Below, in pieces: positions 24,893 through 35,100 of a DNA stretch of 64,000 bases (positions within the stretch are counted from its first letter, which is position 1; each line of letters opens with the position of its first letter). The position numbers and the translations under genes are program-made. The DNA is taken from positions 1 to 64,000 of the forward strand of contig CAYVKL010000004.1 in assembly GCA_964452085.1 (NCBI GenBank), in the 5' to 3' direction. The stretch is from Methanobacterium sp964452085. GTDB lineage: Archaea; Methanobacteriota; Methanobacteria; Methanobacteriales; Methanobacteriaceae. The notes below the pieces were generated by a model that had not been told where the DNA came from, ran no database searches, and saw only the letters and a list, made by a program, of their open reading frames with translations.

Positions 24893-26644
24893 TTATTGGT
24901 TTTTCTTGGTGGTGATAAATCCGACTAGTATCAAGAGGATGGATAAAATTATTCCTGTTAATGGAACTCCTGTTTCCAGCATACCCACTATTTTTCCAGT
25001 TGTTGGGGCTGCTATTACAACAGTAGCAGGTCTGGGTGTGATGTAGTTGTCTAAGATAGCATAGAGGTGGGCTATTCCCCACCCATCGTTGGCTTTCAGT
25101 ATTACAGTGGCTGCACCAGCAACTGAACCCACAGTGACAGATTTACTTCCGATGTTTCCAAGGTCGGTGGTTATGGTTATGAGAGTGCCATCGGGTATGT
25201 TACCCAGACTGGATGTATCTACACCATCACTATTGATGGTTACACGGGCAGTAATTGTGGAAGTGCCTCCGAAGTCTATACTGGTTGGGAAAGCTGTAAT
25301 GGTTAGAGTTAACCAGGGATCAGCGTCAATCAAATCTACTTGACCTCCAAAGTTATTGGGGTTGTTTTTAGGGTTATAATTGGATCCCCACCAATTATCA
25401 GCTGCATCCACTGGATTAATGGCATAGATAGCATTTCCTTGATGTGCGGTGTTAAACACGATTCGATTGAAATGCAAATTGGCTGAACTGTTGGTCCAGA
25501 TAGCCCCACCATCTCCAACTGCATGGTTATATGTGAGATTGGAGCGATTCACATTCATGACACAGGCAGTAATACTCATAATATTTGCACCATCCACATT
25601 AACTTTGCCATGATGAGAGATTGCTCCACCATCCCCACTTGCGGTGTTACTGGTAATATTACAGTCATTTACATTTAAGACGCATGCAGCAAAATCAATA
25701 CTATCTGCATTAACTCCATTAACATTAATTGTGCAGTTATTTGAGATTATTCCTCCATCTACACCTGCATTATTGGTTGTAAAAGTACCACGATTAACAT
25801 TTAGGACACAGGCAGCGAAATCTAAACTTTCAGAATTGAATCCCGAAATATTTATTATTGCATAGTTTGAGATTGATCCACCATCACCATCTGCAGAGTT
25901 ACCTGTAAATTTACAGTCATTTACATTTAAGACGCATGCAGCAAAATCAATACTATCTGCATTAGCTCCAGTAACATTTAAAGTGCAGTTATTTGAAATA
26001 GCACCGCCATTTCCGTTTGCTATGTTTCCTGTGAAGATACAATGGTTCATATTTAAGACGCAAGCATCAAAATCATCTACATTAACGTCTGTAATATTTA
26101 TGGTGCATAGGTTTGAAATTGCCCCTCCATCTCCAAATGCTGTGTTACCAGTTAGGGTGCAATTATTCATAGTTAAGAAGCAAGCATTAAAACCAAAATT
26201 ATTTCCATTTAACTCGCAATGATTCTGGATAGCACCACCATTAGTATCGCTATATCCGTTGGCGATTGTTAGGTTAGAGAGGGTTACGTTTAAGCCTGTA
26301 AGAATATTAAATATCCAGTTGGAGTTTTCACCATTGATTAGGGTTCCAGTCTGGCTTTGGCCAATTAGGGTCATATTCTTGTCAATGGTAATATTGGTGT
26401 TTTTCAGTCCGATGTACTCTCCGTTGGCAATGTGTATAAATCCGTTTGGATCAACACTTTCTACTCCTTTTTGTATGGTTAGATAGGGGTTTTCTGCTGT
26501 GCCACTTCCTGAATCATTGCCTGTAGTATTTACATAGATTTCGTTAGCTGCAGAAACTGTACTGACACCGAAAATTATTATTAATCCTAAGAAAAGTACA
26601 GAAAGAAAAATTTTATTGGTAATTATGTCTTTTCGAATGTTCAC
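24893..26644 (-). CDS. Adhesin-like beta-helix surface protein with cysteine-bearing repeats
   Basis: A 583-residue secreted protein with GTG start at 26644 behind AAGGGAG. A signal peptide ends near residue 32 (VSAAN), followed by the NPYLTIQKGVESVDPNG module common to these adhesins. Then come about six copies of a 42-residue beta-helix unit with the core ACVLNVNDCxFTGN, GDGGAISN and INVxGxNADSIDFA, each carrying cysteines at fixed places. A DNWWGSN motif, an Ig-like domain (about 430-550) and a C-terminal anchor METGVPLTGIILSILL with tail TKKNQ complete it. It should sit on the cell surface. Disulphide or metal ladders are possible. Confidence 0.85.
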   Translation of the reverse strand: MNIRKDIITNKIFLSVLFLGLIIIFGVSTVSAANEIYVNTTGNDSGSGTAENPYLTIQKGVESVDPNGFIHIANGEYIGLKNTNITIDKNMTLIGQSQTGTLINGENSNWIFNILTGLNVTLSNLTIANGYSDTNGGAIQNHCELNGNNFGFNACFLTMNNCTLTGNTAFGDGGAISNLCTINITDVNVDDFDACVLNMNHCIFTGNIANGNGGAISNNCTLNVTGANADSIDFAACVLNVNDCKFTGNSADGDGGSISNYAIINISGFNSESLDFAACVLNVNRGTFTTNNAGVDGGIISNNCTINVNGVNADSIDFAACVLNVNDCNITSNTASGDGGAISHHGKVNVDGANIMSITACVMNVNRSNLTYNHAVGDGGAIWTNSSANLHFNRIVFNTAHQGNAIYAINPVDAADNWWGSNYNPKNNPNNFGGQVDLIDADPWLTLTITAFPTSIDFGGTSTITARVTINSDGVDTSSLGNIPDGTLITITTDLGNIGSKSVTVGSVAGAATVILKANDGWGIAHLYAILDNYITPRPATVVIAAPTTGKIVGMLETGVPLTGIILSILLILVGFITTKKNQ

Positions 26645-26823
26645 ACTCCCTTAAACACCCTAATTAATATTAATTTATTTAATATTTATTGATTCGGTAA
26701 TATAATAAATTAATCACCGAAAAAACTATAAAAATTCAGTTCACACCTAACTGAAGATAACATCAGTAAAAATAAATAACTTATCAACATACTTAATAAT
26801 AGAGTTTTTTCCAAGGGGGAAAT

Positions 26824-28569
26824 ATGGGGGATAATAAGGTCTTAATTGGATTAGGAATTTTTTCTTTATTAGTTTTTGCTTTCGCTGGTGTAATGTTTTA
26901 CAATTTTCTTAGCCAAGAATCAACAGAAACAAATAACATCATTAACACCAATAACCACACTGGAAATAACACTAATAACATTAATACTGAAATTCTTCCA
27001 TCATCAACTCAATTATCTTCTATTCCCATATTATCATGGAGTTATAGTCAACTAAATCCCACCCCCGGTTCATCACCTGTTCCTCCCGAACCTTCTCCAG
27101 ATATAATAAGTATTTTTGATGCTTATGTGAAATCCACATTTCCACAGACAGGAATTCCCGGAGCTGCAGTTGTCATTGTTCAAAATGGTCAAATCGTATA
27201 CCTGAATTGTCTTGGAGTGAAGGATGTTGCTTCTGGAGAGCCTGTTACACCAGATACCTTATTTTACATAGCTTCCTGTTCTAAGGCATTTACCAGTACC
27301 AACATTGCCCAATTAGTAGATCAGCAGTTAATGGGTTGGGATGAACCGGTAGTTAACTATTATCCAAACACAGATGAATTCCAATTATATGACCCTACTG
27401 TTACCAATACCATTACCATTAGGGATCTTCTCACCCATCGTAGTGGATTGCCTAATTCGTGTGGAGATTTAAATGGAATGCTTTTTAACGACAGTTTCCA
27501 GGATATACTCTACAAGTTTAGATATGTTCACAATAATACTCCATTCCGCACTACTTATAACTATCAAACTCTTATGTATGCTTTAGCAGGTGAATGCGCG
27601 GCTAGGGCAAATCAAACAGTTTGGAGTGATTTAATTAAGGAGGATCTCTTATTACCCCTGGGAATGACTAACACTACCACAACTTTAAACGATTATTTGA
27701 ACTCACCAGACCATACTAGCACTTATATTCGTTTAGCTAACGGTACTCTTATGCAATATGGTCCTAATGGTGCTGAATATGATGCTCCATCAGGTAACAT
27801 TGCTTCTTCCATTAAAGAAATGACTAATTGGTTAAGTTTCCAGATATCCGGTACTGGAATGTATAATGGAGTTCAAATTGTGTCAAAAGCCAATTTAGAT
27901 GAGACACGTACTGGGCAAATATTCCAACAATATACCAACCCACTGACTAACCCCTATATGTATGGTCTTGGATGGAATGTTGTACCGGAAATACAAAGAG
28001 ATCCCAATGGAACTATAATCTCTGTAGATCCGACTCGGCCTATATCAATAGATCATAGTGGTAGCAATGGTGATGGGGCTTCAATAGTGGCATTTTATCC
28101 AACTAAGGGAATAGGAATAGTAGTTTTATTAAACGAAAATAACTATGGGCTTGCTTATGGGCCAGCTTTAAAGCAGAAATTTCAAAGTTTATTAGTGGGT
28201 AGTTATAACACTGATCCCTGGCCTCTTTATAGGGATCTGTTGGGGCCTAAACCAAATCCTCCAAGTCCTCCTATTGTAGATCCACAGGATTTAAACAAAT
28301 ATGCTGGTGTTTTTGTCAATGAATTTTATGGAAAAATTAACGTAACCACAGATAGTACTATATTAACCTGCTATTATGGAAATAACAGCGGAGCTCATAA
28401 TTTGAAGCACTGGAATGGTGATGTTTTTGAAGACCCCACCATACCAGGATCTCTCTTCAATTTCACCGACTACGATGGTAGTAATTATCAAAACTTAACA
28501 GTTAATGTGTTTACAGATTATACTACAACACCCAATGTTCCCGCCTCATTTAACAGGACCGACACATAA
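26824..28569 (+). CDS. Secreted beta-lactamase-family serine hydrolase with DUF3471-like tail
   Basis: A 581-residue protein with an N-terminal TM/signal helix, an Asn/Thr/Pro-rich linker (about 33-90), a class-C beta-lactamase-like domain (about 95-450) and a C-terminal domain of about 100 residues resembling DUF3471. The nucleophile motif SCSK (S-x-x-K) and the HSG motif (DHSGS) are present, but the usual Y-x-N triad position reads Y-Q-T, so the oxyanion or proton-relay step may be altered. Relatives act as esterases or D-aminopeptidases. ATG 26824 follows AAGGGGGAA. It is a paralogue of 38067-39713. Confidence 0.82.
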   Translation: MGDNKVLIGLGIFSLLVFAFAGVMFYNFLSQESTETNNIINTNNHTGNNTNNINTEILPSSTQLSSIPILSWSYSQLNPTPGSSPVPPEPSPDIISIFDAYVKSTFPQTGIPGAAVVIVQNGQIVYLNCLGVKDVASGEPVTPDTLFYIASCSKAFTSTNIAQLVDQQLMGWDEPVVNYYPNTDEFQLYDPTVTNTITIRDLLTHRSGLPNSCGDLNGMLFNDSFQDILYKFRYVHNNTPFRTTYNYQTLMYALAGECAARANQTVWSDLIKEDLLLPLGMTNTTTTLNDYLNSPDHTSTYIRLANGTLMQYGPNGAEYDAPSGNIASSIKEMTNWLSFQISGTGMYNGVQIVSKANLDETRTGQIFQQYTNPLTNPYMYGLGWNVVPEIQRDPNGTIISVDPTRPISIDHSGSNGDGASIVAFYPTKGIGIVVLLNENNYGLAYGPALKQKFQSLLVGSYNTDPWPLYRDLLGPKPNPPSPPIVDPQDLNKYAGVFVNEFYGKINVTTDSTILTCYYGNNSGAHNLKHWNGDVFEDPTIPGSLFNFTDYDGSNYQNLTVNVFTDYTTTPNVPASFNRTDT

Positions 28570-28625
28570 TAATACCGTTGCGAAGCAAAAAAAGTTCTAA
28601 TTTATTTTTATTAGTGATATGAATA

Positions 28626-28957
28626 TTAACAGATAACAGGGCCCAGTTGCCTGCAATAGGTTGGATAAAACTAAATAATCCTGTTGATTATGTGGATATG
28701 ATTACGAAACCTGGTATGGATGGAATATTAGTGATGAAAGAAAATTAGGATGATATTCTAAGAAAGGTTAATATTTCCAGAAATGCCCATGGATCCAATG
28801 CAATTATTGTGGTAGGTCATTATAATTGTTCTGGAAACCCCGTTGATAAAAAAACCCATCTTGAAAATATTAAGCAGCATTAGACAAATTGAAACTACTA
28901 TACTTAGAAAGTACAGCAACTGGACTTGGGGTGGAAAACCGCATTCAGTTGAATTAG
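28626..28957 (+). pseudogene. Decayed beta-carbonic-anhydrase-like gene
   Basis: Reading from 28626, the frame gives DNRAQLPAIGWIK, then DYVDMITKPGMDGILV, a TAG stop, then NAHGSNAIIVVGHYNCSGNP, a second stop and a one-base shift near 28882, and finally LDKLKLLY to TAG 28957. This matches the small beta-carbonic-anhydrase-like proteins whose normal form has C-M-D-x-R, the PGMDG block and GHYDC-x-GNP. The zinc ligands H-x-x-C are kept, but the CxDxR cysteine is lost (LTDNR), the start is missing and the frame is broken twice. It is a relic with no ribosome binding site. Confidence 0.65.
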
Positions 28958-29073
28958 TTGTTAAAAAATAGGGTTCAAATAGGCTGAAGTTAATAAAAAA
29001 CCTATTGAATAATTCAAATTCATTTTATAAACTTCAATATTATGGATTAATGTACATTTTTTTGATATAATGC

Positions 29074-29099
29074 AAAAAAAGGAAAAAAAGAAAAAAAAG
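29074..29099 (-). terminator. T-rich terminator of the CARDB adhesin gene
   Basis: Directly after the adhesin stop codon the minus strand has three T-runs of seven to eight bases separated by CC or C. This is a strong archaeal terminator. Confidence 0.6.
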
Positions 29100-29105
29100 T
29101 TTTTT

Positions 29106-31652
29106 TTAAGCCACATTAACTCTTGTTGCACTGTAACCAATGTTATTATTTGTGATTACTTCTGGTATTAGGTGTGTGCTGTCTGCTACTGCTGCGAGGT
29201 AGTATTGTGCGGGTGNNNNNNNNNNNNNNNNNNNNNNNNNNNNNNNNNNNNNNNNNNNNNNNNNNNNNNNNNNNNNNNNNNNNNNNNNNNNNNNNNNNNN
29301 NNNNNNNNNNNNNNNTGTGACCAGGTTCTGAGCAGGGGTTAGATAATAAGTCACGTAAAAACCACCTGCATCCACGTTTCCTTGATTTTTTACGGTGTTG
29401 GGTACAGTGATCTGACCTCCAGGAGCACCGGCAACTGGTGCGGTTACGTTGGTCATGGTAAGGTCAGGGCTATTTTGAACATTAACTTTCGTGGCACTGT
29501 AGCCGATGTTGTTGGTCGTGTTTAGATCTGGTATTAGGTGTGTGCTGTCTGCTACTGCTGCGAGGTAGTATTGTGCGGGTGTTACTGTGTTGGGTATGGT
29601 TAGGACAGTGTTGGCTGTGTTGGATGCTCCTGCTGCTAAGCTAGAGATGTATCGGGAGCCAAGCCAGATCTTTGTGACCAGGTTCTGAGCAGGGGTTAGA
29701 TAATAAGTCACGTAAAAACCACCTGCACCAACATCCCCCTGATTTTTCACGGTGTTGGGTACAGTGATCTGTCCACCAATCGCACCAGACGCGGGGGCAG
29801 TGATTGAACTAACAACTAGATCAGCAGATGATACGGTGGTGAATGAGGAATAGAAATCTGTTGCCATATAATTTCCTAAATTGTCATTAATTGCATTAAA
29901 TGGTATTGTAAGGAAATATGTCGATAGGAAATCATAATTTATATCTGGCGTTATGAGGAGTGTGTTATCAACAATGCTCGTTGTAATGCCTACAAAACCA
30001 ACAGGTCCAGAAAGGGTTATTCCACCCATTCCTGAATCAAATATTAAACGATCGAATGTTACATTAATTACTTTATTAAGTGTTACATTAACTGCACCGT
30101 CTACAGGATCCACAGAAGTGACAACAGGGCCATTTGATGTGTAAAAAGAGGATGTCAACCCAGTTGAAAGTCCTAATATGGCATCTGTAGGGACTGTTAA
30201 GATGTTATAAGGATCCCAATAATTTGTTGGAGTTATTTTCAGTAAGTTACCAGCAATGTTCTTGGTAATTCCCAGATAATTAATAGTTCCCAAAACTTTT
30301 ATGTTGTTATATGCCGTGCCTTCTTGTATTACTTTGCTGAAAGTGACGGTAATGACTTTGGTCACTGAAACATCCATAGCACCATCAAATGGATCTACAG
30401 AAACAACAAATGGTGTATCTACAATTTCAACATTTGCGCTTGCAGGAACACTCTCTGCGGTTGCGGTTACTGTGGAATTACCAACAGTGGGGCCAGCTGT
30501 GAAGATAGTTGATGCTGCCCCGTTCACAATTGTGCCAGTTAATGGGCTTACACTACCTAATGCGTCACTGGAAAAGGTTACGCCTAATCCATCTGGAATG
30601 TGACCATATATCGATGGATCGTAGTAATTACCATATTGATCGTGCTGGAAATCCGCAGTTATGGTTGATGTTATGAAAGTTGAGCTTCCATCATTATTAT
30701 TGATAACTGCAGGGTTTGCTGTGGTTGTAAAAACTAACCATGGATCAACAGTCACGCCGGTGTTAACTGCTCCGGGAGCTGGACCTGTATTAGAGCCCCA
30801 CCAGTTAAGGGTAGCATCAAATGATCCTAAATTACGGTAAATTGCGCTAGCTGTAGTTGCGGTGTTTCCAATAAATCTATTGAACTGTACAGTAGCTTGT
30901 CCAGCTTCATGATGAATAGCACCACCACTAGGGACTACACCTGTAGCTGAGTTGCTTATAAAATTGCTGTTAGTTATGATTAAAGTCGAGAAGACATTTA
31001 CAATAGCCCCTCCCCAACCAGCATATGTAGCACCACCCCTAGCTTGGTTATTGGTAAAAGTACTGTTCGTTATGGTTAAATAACCTGGATTAACGTAGTC
31101 ATTCTGACCATAACTGTATATAGCTCCACCTCCACTACCGGTTGCTAAATTATTTTGGAAAATACAGTTTTCAACTATTACATTACTCACTCCATTGGAT
31201 GAGATTGCCCCACCTGCAGTTGAGTTTCCATTGCTAAAAGTTAAGTTGACAAAAGTAGCTTTTGTTGTGACGTATGAACTACCTGTCACACTGAATATTC
31301 CACTGATATTAGTTCCGTTTATTATGGTATTATCTTTATTTTCCCCAATTAAGGTCATGTTTTTGTTAATGAGGATTCCGTTTTCGTTGTAGGTTCCACT
31401 TGCTATGTTAACAGTTCCACCTCCAGTCACAGTACCTGTGGCGTTTTTAATAGTTAACTTAGGTCCAAATATCGTCCCAGTTCCTTGCCATGTGGCATAT
31501 TCGCCATCCCAACTGTCATTTCCTGATGTGTGATTTACGTAGAGTATACCAGGATCTGCAGAAACAGGGTTAATGCTGAATGACATTATTGCAAGACCAA
31601 TCAGCAATATTGGAAGCGTAAACATGTACTTCCTAAATTTAATTGAATTCAA
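29106..31652 (-). CDS. Adhesin-like protein: beta-helix, Ig-like and CARDB repeats (contains gap)
   Basis: About 848 residues with TTG start at 31652 behind GGGGGATGAT. The upstream in-frame TTG overlaps that site. The order is: signal peptide ending near VSADP, a parallel beta-helix (residues about 45-290, with FSNGNS and GGGAIY turns and a LNWWGSN motif), an Ig-like domain, two SbsA-like Ig domains (SVDPFDGAMDVSVTKVI and its copy) and two nearly identical CARDB domains. Unlike the other adhesins here it has no C-terminal TM anchor, ending ATRVNVA. A 100-N gap lies in the second CARDB repeat, so the true length is unknown. Confidence 0.85.
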   Translation of the reverse strand: MNSIKFRKYMFTLPILLIGLAIMSFSINPVSADPGILYVNHTSGNDSWDGEYATWQGTGTIFGPKLTIKNATGTVTGGGTVNIASGTYNENGILINKNMTLIGENKDNTIINGTNISGIFSVTGSSYVTTKATFVNLTFSNGNSTAGGAISSNGVSNVIVENCIFQNNLATGSGGGAIYSYGQNDYVNPGYLTITNSTFTNNQARGGATYAGWGGAIVNVFSTLIITNSNFISNSATGVVPSGGAIHHEAGQATVQFNRFIGNTATTASAIYRNLGSFDATLNWWGSNTGPAPGAVNTGVTVDPWLVFTTTANPAVINNNDGSSTFITSTITADFQHDQYGNYYDPSIYGHIPDGLGVTFSSDALGSVSPLTGTIVNGAASTIFTAGPTVGNSTVTATAESVPASANVEIVDTPFVVSVDPFDGAMDVSVTKVITVTFSKVIQEGTAYNNIKVLGTINYLGITKNIAGNLLKITPTNYWDPYNILTVPTDAILGLSTGLTSSFYTSNGPVVTSVDPVDGAVNVTLNKVINVTFDRLIFDSGMGGITLSGPVGFVGITTSIVDNTLLITPDINYDFLSTYFLTIPFNAINDNLGNYMATDFYSSFTTVSSADLVVSSITAPASGAIGGQITVPNTVKNQGDVGAGGFYVTYYLTPAQNLVTKIWLGSRYISSLAAGASNTANTVLTIPNTVTPAQYYLAAVADSTHLIPDLNTTNNIGYSATKVNVQNSPDLTMTNVTAPVAGAPGGQITVPNTVKNQGNVDAGGFYVTYYLTPAQNLVTXXXXXXXXXXXXXXXXXXXXXXXXXXXXXXXXXXPAQYYLAAVADSTHLIPEVITNNNIGYSATRVNVA
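29216..29315. other. Assembly gap (100 N)
   Basis: Exactly 100 N within the second CARDB repeat of the adhesin gene. The intact first repeat predicts 91 missing bases between the same flanking sequences, so the run is a placeholder for a collapsed repeat. Confidence 0.95.
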
Positions 31653-31914
31653 TATATCATCCCCCAATTTCTAAATCAAAAAAATACATTTTTCATTAAA
31701 TTTTTTCTTATTATAGAATATTTTATTGATTGCATCTTATTTGAATTTATTGCATCTTATTACAATTGATTATAATGATCTTCTATTAATCTATATTTCC
31801 TTAAGCTTTCCTTAAGCTTGACAAATTTGTTCTTTTATTATTCGTCTAAGGATTTCTGGATCGATTTATATTTGACGCATTTATAAGCTAATAGTTTGAT
31901 TATTTTAATAAAAA

Positions 31915-32060
31915 TAAAAAAACTGGGGGGGAGGATATGGGTTGCCCCTGTGGTGAAGCTTATGGCTTTGTTCATATTGGAGTTGCCTGCTAGGTCGGTA
32001 ACTGCAAAGGTGTAGATCAAAAGCATGTATCGTGTTCCTGCGGCAAGTTGTGTGTTAGGT
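31915..32060 (-). pseudogene. Remnant of an adhesin Ig-like domain
   Basis: On the minus strand the frame reads PNTQLAAGTRYMLLIY, then FAVTDLAGNSNMNKAISFTT, the end of an SbsA-like Ig domain typical of surface proteins. It has no start, no signal peptide and runs into unrelated sequence. Its upstream edge coincides exactly with the 46-bp duplicated element at 32061, so it was probably cut by a recombination event. Confidence 0.55.
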
Positions 32061-32106
32061 GCATTTTACTTTTGAAAGTAGATTGAAATTAGTAAAAAAT
32101 AATTTT
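32061..32106 (+). repeat. 46-bp exact repeat, copy A (orphan gene tail)
   Basis: These 46 bp are identical to 37648-37693, where they form the last codons, stop and 3' flank of the LytS/SpoIIE-like gene. Here there is no such gene, and the segment joins an adhesin remnant on its left. On its right the flank continues, with weaker similarity, into an adhesin C-terminus, as in copy B. Confidence 0.85.
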
Positions 32107-32129
32107 TACCATATTATAAATAAAATTTT

Positions 32130-32165
32130 AAAAAAAAGGTTGGGAAAGGGATTCAATATCCCTTT
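32130..32165 (-). terminator. Hairpin and T-tract terminator of the adhesin gene
   Basis: Inverted repeat AAAGGG (32145-32150)/CCCTTT (32160-32165) overlaps the stop codon and is followed on the minus strand by a run of eight T. The same arrangement ends the 39917 adhesin gene. Confidence 0.6.
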
Positions 32166-35100
32166 ATTGTTTTTTCCGGGTACCTACAAATCCACCGAGT
32201 ACCATTAGAATGGCTAAAACTATTCCAGTGATCGGAGCTCCAGTCTGCTGCATTCCAATTGTATTAGTACTGGCTGCGTTAACTTGCGGTTCTGCGTTTA
32301 TAGAAAGGGAGTTTACTCCTCTGCTGTTGAGGTTGAAGGTGTTTGAGTTGATGGATGCTGTGAAGATGTAGTTTCCTGCTTTGGTTGTCCATCCTGTGAT
32401 GTACAAGTAAGGGTCGCCTACGGTTACGTTGTTGAATGTCCAGATGATGTTGTTTCCAACGATATTCCAGGTTCCATCACCGGTGATGCTTGATATTTGA
32501 AAGCCTTCAGGTATGGGTATGGTTATTGTAACATTTTCTGCATCATCTGGTCCGTTGTTTCCCAATTTGTAGGTTATGGTGAATGATTCACCTACTGTGG
32601 GATTGTTTTTGTTGCTGGTTATCTGGATGTAAAGGTCGGCTGTTGGGACATATAATTGTCCGGTTGCGTTACATCCATGATATAGAGTAGTTTCAAGGAA
32701 TGTTGCATTTAAAGAGTGATTTCCAGGTGTCTGCGAGATTTTGTAGTTGAATAAGGCCTTACCTGTGCTGTCTGTGGTGTTTTCGCCAACTTTGATGTTG
32801 TCTATCCAGAACTCTACTGTTTGTCCGTTTAAAGGATTGCCTAAGTAATCTGTTAAAACCGCTTGTAAAGTAACGGTATCATCTTTGTTTCCACGGGCAT
32901 TGTCTACCGTTATGATAGTTGGGGTAATTTCAGCTGTTAAATACGCTGTGAAATCATCGTATCCTTGATATGGGTAGGAACTTTGACTGACGGTTTCGGC
33001 ATAGTTAGAAACTGTACCAATCTGTTGAATGATTCCTTCAATGGCAAGCCACTTTACACTGCCTATAAAGGTTGGTAAATTGTTTATGTTCCAGTGGGTG
33101 CCGTTAAAAGGGCATGTAGGGTCGTTTAGTATCCATGAATCATTAGTAATGGGATACGAACCAACTGCATGAACAACATAATAGTTTCCAGTCCAAGTTA
33201 ATCCATTCAATAAGTCTAATACGCTAACTGAAGTACCATCCGGCCCGTGGTTGTGTACTTTTACAATAGCATAAATTTTGTCATTGTAATAGGCAGTGGT
33301 TATCACCTCACCCCATGGAAGATCCCTGAATTCTTTGATAATAGACACATAGGATGCGGGGTTGATGGTTACTGTTGTTGTGACATTCTGGTTATCTGTG
33401 GTTGCATTGATTTGTTGAATTCCTGCACGAGTAGCAGTGAAAACTATGGAAGCGAGCCCATCAGTTGTTTCCATGTCCAATGGGGGTGTTAATAATCCGT
33501 AAGTCCCTAATAACCCTTCTATTAAACTGAAAGTAATTGGAGTTCCATCAGGGATATGGCCAATGGAAGGGTCCAGAGGAGTATATGTACTACCATCAGT
33601 GCTGTAGTTATTGAAACTAACTGTGATTAAACTGGTTTGAGTGTTATTTATCGTGCTTGGTGTGGCGTTGATTGTCATGTACAGCCAATTAGTAGGATAA
33701 GACATTCCAACCAGTAAATAGAAGAAATCAGGATTGTTGGAACTCCACCAATTATAGTTGGCGTCTATTATTCCCCCATTGTTTATTGCAGCTCCTAAAC
33801 CGCTGTTGCCAAAGATACGGCAGAAGGTAACGTTCATGGTACCATTGAAGACATTGTTAACTAGGGCTCCACCAAAGACAGCATTGTTATGGACGAAGTT
33901 AGAGCTCAAAATGTTACAGACTGCAAGACCACTGTTACTATAATTATATAAAGCTCCCCCACCATTTGCAGTGTTTGAATCAAAATTAGAAGAATTTATA
34001 TTACATTTAACAGAACCAGCGCTAACAAAGCAACTAGTCATGATTGCTCCCCCATAAGTGGCATTGTTAGTGTTGAAATTACTGTTATTTATGTTAATAT
34101 TTGCTGAACCAGTAGTGCTGAAACCTGCAGTGTTGTAGATAGCTCCCCCCTCTTGGGTGGCTGAGTTGTTGGTGAAATTACAGAAAGAAACGGTACTGCT
34201 TATCAATCCGCTGCCCTGGCCAAAGATGGGTAAGAAAAGGTAATTTGCTATTGCACCACCATATGTGGCGGTGTTATTGGTGAAACTACATCGAGTAATG
34301 CTGCTGGTGGCGGGATACGATGTACTACCCCCAATGTTGCCGATAGCCCCACCATAACTGGCACTATTATTGGTAAATGTACAATCTAAAGCAGTTAAAG
34401 TTCCTTCCGCGTTGCAAACAGCACCACCATATGTATTGGTTCCGGTGATGGAGTTGTCTGTGAAATTGCAGTTAGATAAGTTTAGTTTAGCATGTACGTT
34501 ACCGATGGCACCACCAATGATATAATTAGATAATGCACCACTGGGAACTTCAGTGACAGTGTTGTTGGTGAAGTTACAATCAAAAACATTGCAAAAATTA
34601 TCATCAAAGGGACTGTTGCTAAAGTAGTTGAAAGCTCCATAGTTGTTCCCGGTGTTATTGGAGAAATTACATCCTGTTACTGTGCAATTTCCCATAACCA
34701 TTGCTGCACCACCATTAGGTGCATGGTTAAGGGTGAAATTAGAATTTATCAAGGTGAGAATAGAAGCAGAATTTCCAAGTAGTCCAACAAATAAAGAACC
34801 ACCACTATTCGTGGCATTGTTGTTGATAAAGTTACAAGTGTTAACTGTACAATTAACAACCCCACTGTAAAAAACAACACTGGCAATTGCTCCACCACTT
34901 TCTGCTTGATTGCCTATAAATGTACAATTAGTGACGTTAGTGATAATATTAACCGGTTCACTGCATAAACTGAGAATAGCACCTCCCCAATACGCCTGGT
35001 TATTAGTGAAAGTACAGTCATTCACATTCAATGTACCATTATTTAAAATAGCACCACCTAAAGTGGCGTTACCATTGGTTAATGTTAGATTTAGGAGATT

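Noticed and set aside
26824..28569. Beta-lactam resistance gene
   Set aside because: The family includes many esterases and peptidases. Archaea with pseudomurein are naturally insensitive to beta-lactams, and the Y-x-N motif is altered.
29953..30603. Several plus-strand frames inside the adhesin gene
   Set aside because: They are shadows of the repetitive minus-strand protein (Pro/Val/Leu-rich nonsense translations without binding sites).
31797..31821. Direct repeat TTTCCTTAAGC twice, as an attachment site
   Set aside because: Only 11 bp, tandem, in AT-rich DNA with no integrase gene. Probably simple-sequence chance.
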